Source: Pedobacter jeongneungensis
GTDB taxonomy: Bacteria > Bacteroidota > Bacteroidia > Sphingobacteriales > Sphingobacteriaceae
Length of the DNA stretch: 64,000 bases
Direction of reading: 5' to 3'
Assembly (NCBI RefSeq): GCF_000633455.1
Contig: NZ_AYMG01000012.1
Location: 1 to 64,000, forward strand
The position numbers and the translations under genes are program-made. Below the pieces are notes generated by a model, which was not told the origin of the DNA, searched no databases, and saw only the letters and a list, made by a program, of their open reading frames with translations. This document shows, piece by piece, positions 1-8,520 of the stretch; within the stretch, counting starts at the first letter, position 1, and each line of letters starts with the position of its first letter.

Positions 1-97
1 ATAACAATCATCTCGACCGGAGCATCGCGGAGTGGAGAGATCTATCTAGACAGATTTCTCGACTTCGTTGTACTTCGCTCGAAATGACGACTAATCT
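1..97. repeat. Palindromic intergenic repeat, cut by window edge
   Basis: The stretch carries the words CGACCGGAGCATCGCGGAGT and, near 79-93, CGCTCGAAATGACGA, which form one half of a dispersed palindromic element. Related copies lie near 39066-39149 (same CGTCATTTCGACtGGAGCA type) and 22891-22929. No coding potential was seen. The function is unknown; such elements often sit between convergent genes or after 3' ends. The left half of this copy lies outside the window. Confidence 0.6.
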
Positions 98-116
98 TTA
101 TTGAAAAATAACCAAT

Positions 117-713
117 CTATTTTAAACCAGCTACAATCTTTTTCGCCATTTCATCATGCGATTCAATTACTTTTAAAGTATTTGTAGCCCATTCTTTAAT
201 GCTTTGGTCGCGGTTTTCTGTACCTTGTTTAAATAATGCCACTGTTTTATCATGATCGGTAACCATCATATCCATATAATGTTTATCAAAAGCGGCACCT
301 GTCATTTTTTTCATTTCATCCAAATGAATCTGCTGATCAGCAGGTAAAGCATCCGGCGTAATTACTTTTTTGCTTTGAGCTAATGTTTTTAGTTCAGTAT
401 TGGCTTTGGTGTGATCAGCCAGCATTTTCGCTGCAAAATCTTTTACTTGAGCGCTTTTTGCATTTTTAGCTGCAATTTTTGCCGCTTCAACCTCCATAAT
501 GCCACCTACAGCTGCTTTTCTCAAGAAGGTTGCACCTGCTTCATCAATTCCAGATTCGGTGCTTTCTGAGCCTGCAACATGGTTGCCATTTACCATTGTA
601 GTATCGCCGGAAACACTGTCTTTCGTAGTTGCCGATTTTTTATCTGCAGTTTGACAGGCCTGGAATGAAAGGGCTAATGCAAAAGCTGTTGACAATAAAA
701 ATATCTTTTTCAT
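117..713 (-). CDS. DUF4142 domain putative lipoprotein
   Basis: This 198-residue protein starts with a lysine pair and a hydrophobic stretch ending at Cys20 (context SFQAC), so it is probably an exported lipoprotein, although the lipobox is not ideal. Residues about 58-197 are a helical DUF4142 domain: the conserved pieces FLRKAA, ADHTKANTEL, a block with MVTDHDKTVALF, and a final His-containing helix (VIESHDEMAKK) are visible. DUF4142 proteins are ferritin-like helical bundles of the envelope whose biochemical role is not established. It stands alone, reading out toward the left edge; the next gene upstream on the same strand (GNAT) is 59 nt away. Confidence 0.85.
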   Translation of the reverse strand: MKKIFLLSTAFALALSFQACQTADKKSATTKDSVSGDTTMVNGNHVAGSESTESGIDEAGATFLRKAAVGGIMEVEAAKIAAKNAKSAQVKDFAAKMLADHTKANTELKTLAQSKKVITPDALPADQQIHLDEMKKMTGAAFDKHYMDMMVTDHDKTVALFKQGTENRDQSIKEWATNTLKVIESHDEMAKKIVAGLK

Positions 714-772
714 GTTTTTTCTATGTTTTGATGTGTATGAAAAACACAGGAACTTAAAAAAGGTTTTTTAAT

Positions 773-1219
773 CTATTCTGCAGCTTTACTGTAAATATCC
801 GGAATTACAATACCCATTTGCCTTTCAGGGTTTTCAATCTGTGAAAAGCCAAATTGTTCATACAAACCATGGGCATCTAATGTAGCCAGTTGATAACGGC
901 GTAATCCCTGCAGGTCAGGGTGAAAGATCATGAACGACATCAGTTTTTTAGATAAGCCCAAACCGCGATAACTATCTTTAACATACACATCGCAAAGCCA
1001 TGCAAATGTAGCTTTATCGGTTACCCAACGGGCAAAACCAACTTGTTCCGGCCCTTTATAAATGCCGAAGCATAGCGAATTTTCTATAGAACGTTTTACG
1101 GTATCGAATGGAATATTTTTCGCCCAATAGGATTCCGTACTTAAATAATGATGGATGGCTTCTATATCTAAAAGATCCTTTTTGTCAGAAAATATAAATC
1201 CGTTTTCGCTGATTTCCAC
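773..1219 (-). CDS. GNAT family N-acetyltransferase
   Basis: A single-domain 148-residue GNAT protein predicted to move an acetyl group from acetyl-CoA to an unidentified amine. Motif A is clear: strand DVYVKDSY is followed by the pyrophosphate-binding loop R85-G86-L87-G88-L89 and an amphipathic helix. Motif B carries the usual C-terminal YEQFGF (residues 120-125). Length is normal for the family and no extra domain is present. It is cytoplasmic, without signal or membrane segment. The substrate cannot be told from the sequence. Best general match in style is to the small Bacteroidota GNATs often labelled as histone-acetyltransferase HPA2-like. Confidence 0.85.
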   Translation of the reverse strand: MEISENGFIFSDKKDLLDIEAIHHYLSTESYWAKNIPFDTVKRSIENSLCFGIYKGPEQVGFARWVTDKATFAWLCDVYVKDSYRGLGLSKKLMSFMIFHPDLQGLRRYQLATLDAHGLYEQFGFSQIENPERQMGIVIPDIYSKAAE

Positions 1220-1340
1220 GTTGTTTGGGTTAACTGGTTAATTGTTTAAATTGGTTAACTGTAGAGATTGGTTAATTGTAGAATTGGTTAACTGATAGAT
1301 TTCGCTAAGACAGTTAACCAATTAACCAGTTTATACAATT
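1220..1340. repeat. GGTTAAC/TTG-rich repeat cluster
   Basis: Between two minus-strand genes lie about seven copies of a degenerate 9-mer GGTTAA(C/T)TG, some inverted (CAGTTAACCAATTAACC at 1311-1327). The core GGTTAATTGTTTAAA followed by TGGTTAACT recurs, with one base changed, near 37064-37090 and, inverted, near 24312-24345, so it is a dispersed family and not local slippage only. No gene or regulatory role is evident. Confidence 0.55.
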
Positions 1341-1347
1341 AACCCTA

Positions 1348-1839
1348 TTAATTACGCATGTTAATGTATTGCAGTGGCTGGCCAAAATCTTCATTTCTGC
1401 AAAGATTGATCACCGCTTGTAAATCGTCGATTTTTTTTGCCGTTACACGCACCTGATCATCCATAATAGAAGCCTGAACTTTTAATCCGCTGGCTTTAAT
1501 CTTGGCAACAACTTTTTTAGCTGCTTCTTTATCCAATCCTTCTTTAATGCTGATTTCTTTTCTGATCATATTACCCGAAGCCTGTTGCTCATCGCCAAAA
1601 TCCAAACTTTTAGGGTCTAAATTCTGTTTCATCATCCTCGAAATAATCGAACCTTCTATGGCTTTAAGGCGCATATCGTCTTCGGTAACTATGGTTACAA
1701 TGTTTGTTTTTTTATCCAGTTCGACGGTGCTTTTTGATCCGTTAAAGTCGAATCGGTTAAGGATTTCTTTCTTGGCATTATTGATCGCATTATCTAATGT
1801 TTGCGCGTCAACTTTACTCACTATATCAAAAGAAGGCAT
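1348..1839 (-). CDS. YajQ family cyclic di-GMP-binding protein
   Basis: A 163-residue YajQ/UPF0234 protein of full family length. It has the family signature ends: N-terminal MPSFDIVSKVD, central KASGLKVQASI, and C-terminal DDQVRVTAKKIDDLQ and PLQYINMRN. The fold is two ferredoxin-like halves. Xanthomonas members bind cyclic di-GMP and modulate transcription; in other bacteria nucleic acid or nucleotide binding is reported. Whether the Bacteroidota protein binds c-di-GMP is inferred from family only. It is cytoplasmic and monocistronic, divergent from the basic protein at 1915 with 75 nt between starts. Confidence 0.92.
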   Translation of the reverse strand: MPSFDIVSKVDAQTLDNAINNAKKEILNRFDFNGSKSTVELDKKTNIVTIVTEDDMRLKAIEGSIISRMMKQNLDPKSLDFGDEQQASGNMIRKEISIKEGLDKEAAKKVVAKIKASGLKVQASIMDDQVRVTAKKIDDLQAVINLCRNEDFGQPLQYINMRN

Positions 1840-1914
1840 GGTTTTAGCTTTAAAGTAAAAAAATAAGTAGATTTAGTAGAAATTAATCTACGTCACAAAA
1901 AAACGAAAAATAAT

Positions 1915-2544
1915 ATGAAAACCACTAAACCAAAGTCTCAAAAAAAGATCACTAAGAAAGAAGCTAAAAAACAATTAGAGCAGTCAATCACTGATAAGTT
2001 CTTAGATGTAATTAAAAGTTTAGGTCACGATGTATCTGAAATTAGTACAGAGGTTGGAAAGGCGAGTAAACGTGTGGCTAAAAAATTAACCAAGAAATTT
2101 ACCATTGTAAAAGCCGATGTAGGCCAAAAAATAGATGAGTTATTGCACGCATCAAAAGAAAAGGCAAAAACGGAAAAGAAACCAGTTGCTAAAGCGGTTA
2201 GCAAAGCAGAAAAATCAGCCGAAAAAGTAGTTAAGAAGGCAGTGTCTAAAGCTAAACCTGTGGTGCAGAGCATTAAGGTAGCTGCGATTGAAACCGAAGA
2301 AAAAGCCGAAAAAGTATTGGCAAAACCAGTTGCTGAAGTTAAAAAATCAGTTGCAGCACCGGCAACAGTTGCCAAAAAAGCGGTAACTACAGCAAGCAAA
2401 GCTCCTGCAAAGGCCACGGCAGCTGTAAAAAAAGCTACAGTTCCTGCAGCTGATCCGGAAAAAACAGCACCAGTTGTTAAAAAAACAGTAGCTAAAACTA
2501 CACCTGCCGTTAAGAAAGTGGTTAAAGCTCCGGCCAAAAAATAA
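1915..2544 (+). CDS. Lysine/alanine-rich histone H1-like protein
   Basis: A 209-residue highly basic protein. Residues 1-85 carry a lysine-rich start (KSQKKITKKEAKK) and an amphipathic segment (about 25-80) that could fold as a helix. The rest is low complexity: repeats of K-K-A-V, A-K-A-P-A-K and T-V-K-K type, as in eukaryotic H1 tails and bacterial H1-like proteins. Such proteins bind and compact DNA in other bacteria; that role here is inferred from composition. The codon bias of A/K-rich DNA leaves a long open antisense frame, which is not a gene. A strong terminator follows at 2610. Confidence 0.75.
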   Translation: MKTTKPKSQKKITKKEAKKQLEQSITDKFLDVIKSLGHDVSEISTEVGKASKRVAKKLTKKFTIVKADVGQKIDELLHASKEKAKTEKKPVAKAVSKAEKSAEKVVKKAVSKAKPVVQSIKVAAIETEEKAEKVLAKPVAEVKKSVAAPATVAKKAVTTASKAPAKATAAVKKATVPAADPEKTAPVVKKTVAKTTPAVKKVVKAPAKK

Positions 2545-2609
2545 ATTTGTTAACGTTAATGTGTAGATGAATTAACATCGATTTAACAAATTAATATGCA
2601 GTTTTGAGC

Positions 2610-2644
2610 ATCCCTGTTTTCGACAGGGATTTTTATTTTTTTAA
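2610..2644 (+). terminator. Intrinsic terminator abutting the ppk1 start codon
   Basis: Arms ATCCCTGT (2610-2617) and ACAGGGAT (2623-2630) pair perfectly over 8 bp with a TTTCG loop, followed by TTTTATTTTTTT. It is well placed to end the H1-like gene transcript. It also finishes directly before the ppk1 ATG at 2645, so a ppk1 promoter must lie inside or upstream of it. Confidence 0.8.
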
Positions 2645-4705
2645 ATGAGCAATAAGAAGATCCCCTTTTTTAACCGCGAAATTAGCTGGCTTTACTTTAA
2701 CGACCGCGTGCTACAGGAAGCTGCTGACGAAACCGTGCCGTTAATTGAGCGTATTAAATTTCTATCCATATTTTCTTCAAATTTAGAAGAGTTTTATCGG
2801 GTAAGGGTAGCCACTATGACCCGGCTTACCAATCTGAACGATAAAGCAAAAGCACTTTTAGGATTCAACCCAAAAAAAATCCTGAACGAGATTAAAAACA
2901 TTGTGGTGAAGCAGGAAAGAAAGTTCGACCAGCTTTTTCAGGCCACTTTAATCAACGAACTTGCACAAAACAGGATTTTTATCTTAAACGATACCCAGCT
3001 GAACGTAAGCAGGGGTGAGTTTGTGAAAAACCATTTCAGGGATAAAATTTTATCCAACCTGGTTCCGATTATGCTTGATATGGAAAAGCCTTTTCCAGAA
3101 CTGAAAGACCGTTATTTGTATTTCTTCGTAAAACTATCTAAAAAGGATACAAAAGTAAGGGAAAAGTATGCCCTCATCGAAATTCCGCCTAATTTACCCC
3201 GGTTTTTAGTACTTCCTGAAACAAATGACCTTAAATTTATCATTCTGGCCGAAGACATCATCAGGTATTGTTTAGATGATATTTTTTATGTTTTTACCTA
3301 CGATAATTTAGAGGCTTATTCGATTCAGTTAACACGTGATGCTGAACTGGATATTGATAAAAATATCAATGATAAATTTATTGAAGACTTAAAAAGCAGT
3401 TTAGAAAAGCGCAAAAAGGGGAAACCAATGCGTTTATTATACGATTCGGCTATGCCTTTGAATATGCTTACGGTTTTGGTGAATAAATTAAAACTCGAAG
3501 CAGAAAGCCTGATTCCAGGTAACCGTTATCATAAATTCGGCGATTTTATTGCCTTCCCTAATGTAGGGAAAAAGGAACTGGAATATACTCCAAATGTGCC
3601 GTTAAAAGTTCATGGTTTACACCGTACCGAGAGTGTTTTTAGTAAGGTATCACAACGTGATTATTTGGTCAATCTGCCTTACCAATCTTACGATTACATT
3701 ATTTTGTTTTTACGCGAGGCTGCCATTGATCCAAAGGTTTCCGAAATACAGATTACCTTATACCGTTTAGCCGAAAATTCAAAAGTAATTAATGCATTGA
3801 TTAATGCTGCTAAAAATGGAAAGGCCGTTTCTGTTGTATTAGAGCTTAAAGCACGATTTGATGAACAGGCCAATATTTATTGGACTACCCGTTTAATGGA
3901 AGAAGGAGTTAAGGTAAATTATGGTTTAACCGATTATAAAGTTCACTCAAAAATCTGTTTGGTAAAACGGATTGAGAAAGATAAACCCGTATACTATGCC
4001 AATTTAGCAACTGGTAATTTTAACGAAAAAACTGCTGGCTTATATTGCGATCATAGTATTTTTACAGCCAAAAAGGAAATTACCAATGATCTGGTAAAAC
4101 TTTTTGATGCCCTGAGCAAACGTACCGTAACCAAAGGTTTTAAACATTTAATTGTATCACCTTTAGAGAGCCGCTCCAAACTGGTTAATTTTATTAATCG
4201 CGAAATCAGAAATGCAAAGCAGGGTAAATTGGCCTATATCATGTTAAAAGTAAATAGTTTAGCTGATGAAGGTATTATAGCCAAACTTTATGATGCAAGC
4301 AATGCAGGGGTTAAAATCCAGTTAATTATCAGGGGAATCTGTTGTCTGGTGCCGGGCGTAAAGGGTTTCAGTGAAAATATAACCGCCATTAGCATTATCG
4401 ATAAATTTCTGGAGCATGCCAGGGTGTACATTTTCGGAAACAATGGCAAAAACGACATGTATCTCTCTTCTGCCGATTTAATGAGCCGGAACTTTGAACA
4501 CCGTGTCGAGGTGGGTTTTCCGGTTTTAGATCACGATGTGAAACAGGAGATTCAGGACATCATTGATCTGCAGCTGCAGGACAATACTAAATCGAGGCAG
4601 ATTAATGCTTTAAACAACAATAAGTACCATAAAAATAGATTAAGCAAAAAAATACGGGCGCAAGTAGATATTTATAACTATTTAAAAACCAAGCATCAAT
4701 CATAA
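2645..4705 (+). CDS. ppk1: Polyphosphate kinase 1
   Basis: A 686-residue PPK1 that reversibly transfers the gamma phosphate of ATP to polyphosphate. The family domain order is present: N domain (start with FFNRELSWLxFN-like FFNREISWLYFN), head domain, and two phospholipase-D-like C domains. The autophosphorylated histidine is H434 in YKVHSKICLV, and the second HKD-type histidine is H619 in FEHRVEVGFPV. Length matches E. coli PPK (688). The stop codon overlaps the start of ppx by 1 nt (TAATG), so the pair is translationally coupled. The upstream terminator-like hairpin ends at the start codon. Confidence 0.97.
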   Translation: MSNKKIPFFNREISWLYFNDRVLQEAADETVPLIERIKFLSIFSSNLEEFYRVRVATMTRLTNLNDKAKALLGFNPKKILNEIKNIVVKQERKFDQLFQATLINELAQNRIFILNDTQLNVSRGEFVKNHFRDKILSNLVPIMLDMEKPFPELKDRYLYFFVKLSKKDTKVREKYALIEIPPNLPRFLVLPETNDLKFIILAEDIIRYCLDDIFYVFTYDNLEAYSIQLTRDAELDIDKNINDKFIEDLKSSLEKRKKGKPMRLLYDSAMPLNMLTVLVNKLKLEAESLIPGNRYHKFGDFIAFPNVGKKELEYTPNVPLKVHGLHRTESVFSKVSQRDYLVNLPYQSYDYIILFLREAAIDPKVSEIQITLYRLAENSKVINALINAAKNGKAVSVVLELKARFDEQANIYWTTRLMEEGVKVNYGLTDYKVHSKICLVKRIEKDKPVYYANLATGNFNEKTAGLYCDHSIFTAKKEITNDLVKLFDALSKRTVTKGFKHLIVSPLESRSKLVNFINREIRNAKQGKLAYIMLKVNSLADEGIIAKLYDASNAGVKIQLIIRGICCLVPGVKGFSENITAISIIDKFLEHARVYIFGNNGKNDMYLSSADLMSRNFEHRVEVGFPVLDHDVKQEIQDIIDLQLQDNTKSRQINALNNNKYHKNRLSKKIRAQVDIYNYLKTKHQS

Positions 4706-5586
4706 TGTTAAGATACGCAGCTATAGATATCGGTTCGAATGCAGTGAGGTTACTCATTGCTGATATCAGCAAACAAGACGGAAAATATAAATACAAAAAG
4801 AATACTTTAATCCGTGTGCCGCTCCGCCTGGGCGATGATGCTTTTTTAGATCAACATATTTCAGATAAAAAATCAGCAGATCTGGTAAAAACGATGACGG
4901 CTTTTAAAAATCTGATGGATGTTTATCATGTTTCCGAATATTTAGCTTGTGCAACATCTGCTATGAGGGAAGCCCGTAACGGACAGGATATTGTGAAACT
5001 CATTAAAGAAGAAACCGACCTTACGCTGGAGATCATCGAAGGACAAAGGGAAGCCAATATTATCTATGCCAACCATATTGAAGAGGAACTTGACGAAAAT
5101 AAAACCTACCTGTATATCGATGTGGGTGGTGGTAGTACTGAACTTTCTGTTTTTGTAAAGGGAGCACCCGAAGCTTCAAGGTCTTTTAATATCGGTACCA
5201 TCAGGATGCTCGATAATCAGGATAAAGAAGAAACCTGGGAGGAGATGAAAGATTGGGTGAAAGAACATACCAAAGCTTATAAGCACCTTGCAGGTATTGG
5301 TACAGGCGGCAATATCAACAAACTTTTCCGCATGTCGGATGAAAAGGATAATGCGCCTTTATCTTTACAAAAGTTAAATTCGATGTACAATAAGCTCACG
5401 GGTTACTCTTTAAAAGAGCGGATCAATACTTTAGGTTTAAATCCCGATCGTGCTGATGTTATTATACCAGCCTGCGAAATTTACCTCACTTTAATGAAAT
5501 GGACAGGAATTAAACAGATTTATGTGCCTAAAGTGGGTATGGCTGATGGGATTATTAAATTATTGATCGAGGAAAAGCTGGATTAG
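4705..5586 (+). CDS. ppx: Ppx/GppA-type exopolyphosphatase
   Basis: A 293-residue member of the actin-like ASKHA Ppx/GppA family, which removes terminal phosphate from polyphosphate or converts pppGpp to ppGpp. Phosphate-loop 1 is IDIGSNAVRLL near the N-terminus and loop 2 is IDVGGGSTELS near residues 133-143. It holds only the two N-terminal domains; the C-terminal HD-like domain of E. coli Ppx (513 residues) is absent, as in short GppA-like enzymes of Bacteroidota. Coupling to ppk1 points to polyphosphate turnover. A bidirectional terminator follows. Confidence 0.92.
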   Translation: MLRYAAIDIGSNAVRLLIADISKQDGKYKYKKNTLIRVPLRLGDDAFLDQHISDKKSADLVKTMTAFKNLMDVYHVSEYLACATSAMREARNGQDIVKLIKEETDLTLEIIEGQREANIIYANHIEEELDENKTYLYIDVGGGSTELSVFVKGAPEASRSFNIGTIRMLDNQDKEETWEEMKDWVKEHTKAYKHLAGIGTGGNINKLFRMSDEKDNAPLSLQKLNSMYNKLTGYSLKERINTLGLNPDRADVIIPACEIYLTLMKWTGIKQIYVPKVGMADGIIKLLIEEKLD

Positions 5587-5604
5587 GTAAGAAGATATAA
5601 AAGT

Positions 5605-5738
5605 AAAAGAGGTTATATCATAAAGTTAATTTTCATTCAAATTGTCATGTTGAGCCTGTCGAAACACTTTATCGTGTATTAAACAAGTCCTTCGACAGGC
5701 TCAGGATGACAAATCTATATTAATGTATAACCTCTTTT
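5605..5738. terminator. Bidirectional terminator interrupted by a repeat
   Basis: Arms AAAAGAGGTTATA (5605-5617) and TATAACCTCTTTT (5726-5738) are a perfect 13-bp inverted repeat with A- and T-tracts outside, lying between convergent ppx and the aminotransferase. The loop is 108 nt because a palindromic element (5642-5712) sits inside. This looks like a terminator split by repeat insertion. Confidence 0.6.
5642..5712. repeat. Palindromic repeat element
   Basis: Arms TTGTCAT/ATGACAA (5642-5648, 5706-5712) and TGAGCCTGTCGAA/TTCGACAGGCTCA (5651-5663, 5691-5703) form one long near-perfect hairpin with a 27-nt loop. It belongs to the GTCAT-headed palindromes seen elsewhere in the window and lies within the loop of a terminator. 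Confidence 0.75.
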
Positions 5739-5778
5739 TTATAAAACTGTTAACCGAAAATTGCTAACTGCAAACTGA

Positions 5779-6975
5779 TTAAGCTAATTTACCTAACGCT
5801 TCTTTAATTCTTCTTAACGCTTCTACCAAACTCTCGTCTGATGCGGCGTATGATAAACGGATATAGTTATTGTTGCCGAAAGAATCGCCACCCACGGTTG
5901 CTACGTGACCAACGTTCAATAAGTATAATGCTAAATCTGAAGAATCTTTGATTACATTTCCATCAGCATCTTTTTTACCAAAGAATGAGCTGATTTCAGG
6001 GAAGAAATAGAAAGCACCATCGGGAAGATTGGTTTTTACACCCGGAATTTCATTTAATAAGTTATAAACGAGTTCTCTGCGGCGTAAAAATGCTTCTTTC
6101 ATCTCTAAAACGCTTGCTAATCCTTGCTCGTAAGCTACAATACCGGCTCTTTGTGCAATAGAACACGTTCCGGAAGTAGTTTGTCCCTGTAATTTATCAT
6201 TAGCAGCCGCTATTTCTTTATTTGCAGCGATATAACCTAATCTCCATCCAGTCATGGCGAAAGCTTTAGAGAAACCGTTTACAATGATTACGCGGTCTTT
6301 AATGCTGTCGAACTGGGCGATTGATTCATGTTTGTCCACAAAGTTAATGTGTTCGTAAATCTCATCAGAAAGGATATAGATATTTGGATATTTTTCAAAA
6401 ACGGCAACTAATGCAGCCAATTCCTCCTTACTGTAAACCGAGCCAGTTGGGTTACAAGGAGAAGAAAACATGAAAAGTTTCGACTTCGGTGTAATGGCCG
6501 CTTCTAACTGTGCTGGTGTAATTTTGAAATTGCTTTCAATATCCGTATCGATAAAAACAGATTTTCCTTCCGCTAAGGTTACCATTTCTGAATAAGAAAC
6601 CCAATACGGTGTAGGGATAATCACTTCATCATCCGGATCGATCAAAGTTAAAATTACATTCGATAAAGACTGTTTGGCACCTGTTGAAACAACGATCTGA
6701 GAAATATCATAATCGAGGTTATTTTCTGTTTTTAACTTATTTACAATGGCCTGGCGCAGATCAGGATAACCTGGTACCGGCGAATAACGCGTATAATTTT
6801 CGTCTAATGCTTTTTTAGCAGCATTTTTTACATGGTCAGGCGTATTAAAATCGGGTTCGCCAACACTTAAACTGATGATATTAATGCCCTTAGACGCCAA
6901 TTCGCGGCCAAGTTTGGTCATTTTAAGGGTTGCAGATTCTGATAGACTGTTGATTCTTTTCGATAAGGTGCTCAT
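5779..6975 (-). CDS. aspC: Class I aminotransferase, aspartate aminotransferase type
   Basis: A 398-residue fold-type I PLP enzyme of the AspAT I-gamma type. Seen: substrate/cofactor motif NPTG (175-178), D204 and Y207 contacting PLP, the Schiff-base lysine K237 in NGFSKAFAMTGWRLG, and R245 nearby. The N-terminus (SKRINSLSESATLKMTKLG) is typical of Bacteroidota AspAT. It should convert aspartate and 2-oxoglutarate to oxaloacetate and glutamate; some members also accept prephenate or other amino acids, which sequence alone does not settle. Monocistronic, convergent with ppx, divergent from the cation transporter. Confidence 0.92.
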   Translation of the reverse strand: MSTLSKRINSLSESATLKMTKLGRELASKGINIISLSVGEPDFNTPDHVKNAAKKALDENYTRYSPVPGYPDLRQAIVNKLKTENNLDYDISQIVVSTGAKQSLSNVILTLIDPDDEVIIPTPYWVSYSEMVTLAEGKSVFIDTDIESNFKITPAQLEAAITPKSKLFMFSSPCNPTGSVYSKEELAALVAVFEKYPNIYILSDEIYEHINFVDKHESIAQFDSIKDRVIIVNGFSKAFAMTGWRLGYIAANKEIAAANDKLQGQTTSGTCSIAQRAGIVAYEQGLASVLEMKEAFLRRRELVYNLLNEIPGVKTNLPDGAFYFFPEISSFFGKKDADGNVIKDSSDLALYLLNVGHVATVGGDSFGNNNYIRLSYAASDESLVEALRRIKEALGKLA

Positions 6976-7066
6976 GGTTAATTACTTTGAGCGCAAATAT
7001 ATAAACCAAATATTATTCTGCACTAAAAAAGGCAGAGTTTTTCTCATTTAATTTCTCTGTTAACCG

Positions 7067-7074
7067 TATTTTTG
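7067..7074 (+). promoter_or_regulatory. Possible Bacteroidota -7 element (TAnnTTTG)
   Basis: TATTTTTG fits the phylum's -7 consensus TAnnTTTG and lies 15 nt before the GTG of the cation transporter, implying a very short leader. No convincing -33 TTG at the right distance was seen, so this is a weak call. Confidence 0.25.
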
Positions 7075-7088
7075 AAAAAAATATACTG

Positions 7089-8075
7089 GTGTCGGTCAAA
7101 AAGAAAGCTATCATTATTTCTCTTGTAGTAAGTGTTGTATTAATGCTGGCCAAGTTTATTGCTTACTTTATAACAGGTTCTAACGCCATTTTAACCGATG
7201 CTGCAGAAAGCATTGTAAACGTAATTGCAGGTAGTTTTGCCTTTTACAGCATTTATTTAAGTACACAGCCTAAAGATGAAAACCACCCATACGGGCATGG
7301 AAAAGTAGAGTTTTTCTCCGTCTTTGTAGAAGGCATCCTGATTCTGATTGCGGGTATAGCTATTATTTTTAAATCTTCATACAACCTCATTTATCCTCAT
7401 CCTGTTGGCGAACTGCTAACCGGAACTTTGATTATTGGCATTACCGGCTTAATTAATCTCATCGTAGGTCTTTATCTAATGAATGTTGGCAAAGAGGTAC
7501 ATTCGGTTACCTTACAGGCAGATGGAAAACATCTGCTTACTGATACTTACACCAGCGGAGCCATTGTTGTTGGCTTAATCCTCATTCAACTGACAAATAT
7601 TATTTGGTTAGATAGCTTACTCTCTGTCTTTGTGGGCTTTTACATTGTTTATTCAGGTTATAAACTCACCCGTGGTTCGGTTGGAGGACTGATGGATGAA
7701 AGTGATTTTACGCTCGTTGAAGAGGTAGTAGAGGTGTTGCAAAAGAACCGCCACAATCCATGGATTGACGTACACAACCTTCGTACACAGCAATATGGCC
7801 CTGAATTTCACATCGATTGCCATGTAACTTTACCTTATTATTTTGATTTAAATAAAGTTCACCGCGAAATTTCGCAGATTGATGAACTGATCAACAAAAA
7901 TGGGGTACGCAAAGCCGAACTTTTTATCCACGCAGATCCATGTTTGCCCGAATGTTGCCATTATTGCCACATGAGTGAATGTAAGGTTAGGGCTGAAGCT
8001 TTTAAAAAAGAAATCGTCTGGACACCAGAAATAGTCATAAAAAATAAAAAACATTTCGAAAATGAGCTACTTTAA
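7089..8075 (+). CDS. Cation diffusion facilitator transporter with Cys-rich tail
   Basis: A 328-residue CDF exporter, probably for Zn(II), Fe(II) or a similar ion, driven by proton antiport in the inner membrane. The N-terminal half has the expected hydrophobic segments. Metal-site pieces are LTDAAESIVN (TM2, D-x2-E rather than D-x3-D), HPYGHGK before TM3, and HLLTDTYTS (TM5, H-x3-D). The cytoplasmic domain ends with an unusual metal-ligand cluster: H281, C285, C289, C290, H291, C293, H294 and C298. The start is GTG at 7089. It overlaps the NUDIX gene by 14 nt. Metal choice cannot be read from the sequence. Confidence 0.9.
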   Translation: MSVKKKAIIISLVVSVVLMLAKFIAYFITGSNAILTDAAESIVNVIAGSFAFYSIYLSTQPKDENHPYGHGKVEFFSVFVEGILILIAGIAIIFKSSYNLIYPHPVGELLTGTLIIGITGLINLIVGLYLMNVGKEVHSVTLQADGKHLLTDTYTSGAIVVGLILIQLTNIIWLDSLLSVFVGFYIVYSGYKLTRGSVGGLMDESDFTLVEEVVEVLQKNRHNPWIDVHNLRTQQYGPEFHIDCHVTLPYYFDLNKVHREISQIDELINKNGVRKAELFIHADPCLPECCHYCHMSECKVRAEAFKKEIVWTPEIVIKNKKHFENELL

Positions 8076-8514
8076 TGTAAGGGTTTATGGTTTATTGATC
8101 AATCAGCATAACGAGGTGCTGGTGAGTGATGAAGAAGAATACGGATTTCGTTTCAGCAAATTCCCCGGCGGTGGATTAGAGTTGGGCGAAGGCCTGATTG
8201 ACGGATTAAAAAGAGAATTTATGGAAGAATGTGAAGCTGAAATAGAGGTTTTATCTCATTTTTATACCACCGACTTTTATGAAAAATCATCCTTTAACGA
8301 TAGTCAGGTAATCAGCGTTTATTATTTGGTTAAAGAAAAAGCACCATTACAACTGGCATTTAAAGACACCATTTACGATTTTGACGGTGAAGGTGAAATT
8401 TTACAAGCTTTCAGGTGGGTAAAAATAGAAGAGTTGAATATCGAAGAGATCACCTTTAAAACCGATAAAACCGTCGCTCAACTTTTAAAAGAACAATTTT
8501 CAGTTAATTTATAA
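8062..8514 (+). CDS. NUDIX hydrolase
   Basis: A 150-residue NUDIX-fold protein. The Nudix box is nearly complete: GGLELGEG then REFMEECEAE, giving G-x5-E-x7-R-E-x2-E-E, with Cys replacing the usual final Gly. It should cleave a nucleoside-diphosphate-linked substrate, not identifiable here. The start lies inside the transporter gene (14-nt overlap) and bioA begins 6 nt after its stop, so CDF-NUDIX-bioA form one transcript. The grouping looks opportunistic rather than functional. Confidence 0.88.
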   Translation: MSYFNVRVYGLLINQHNEVLVSDEEEYGFRFSKFPGGGLELGEGLIDGLKREFMEECEAEIEVLSHFYTTDFYEKSSFNDSQVISVYYLVKEKAPLQLAFKDTIYDFDGEGEILQAFRWVKIEELNIEEITFKTDKTVAQLLKEQFSVNL

Positions 8515-8520
8515 TCATTT

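Noticed and set aside
2025..2537. 170-codon antisense frame opposite the H1-like protein
   Set aside because: It is the mirror of Lys/Ala-rich codons; its protein is an Ala/Thr/Phe-rich low-complexity string with no family character.
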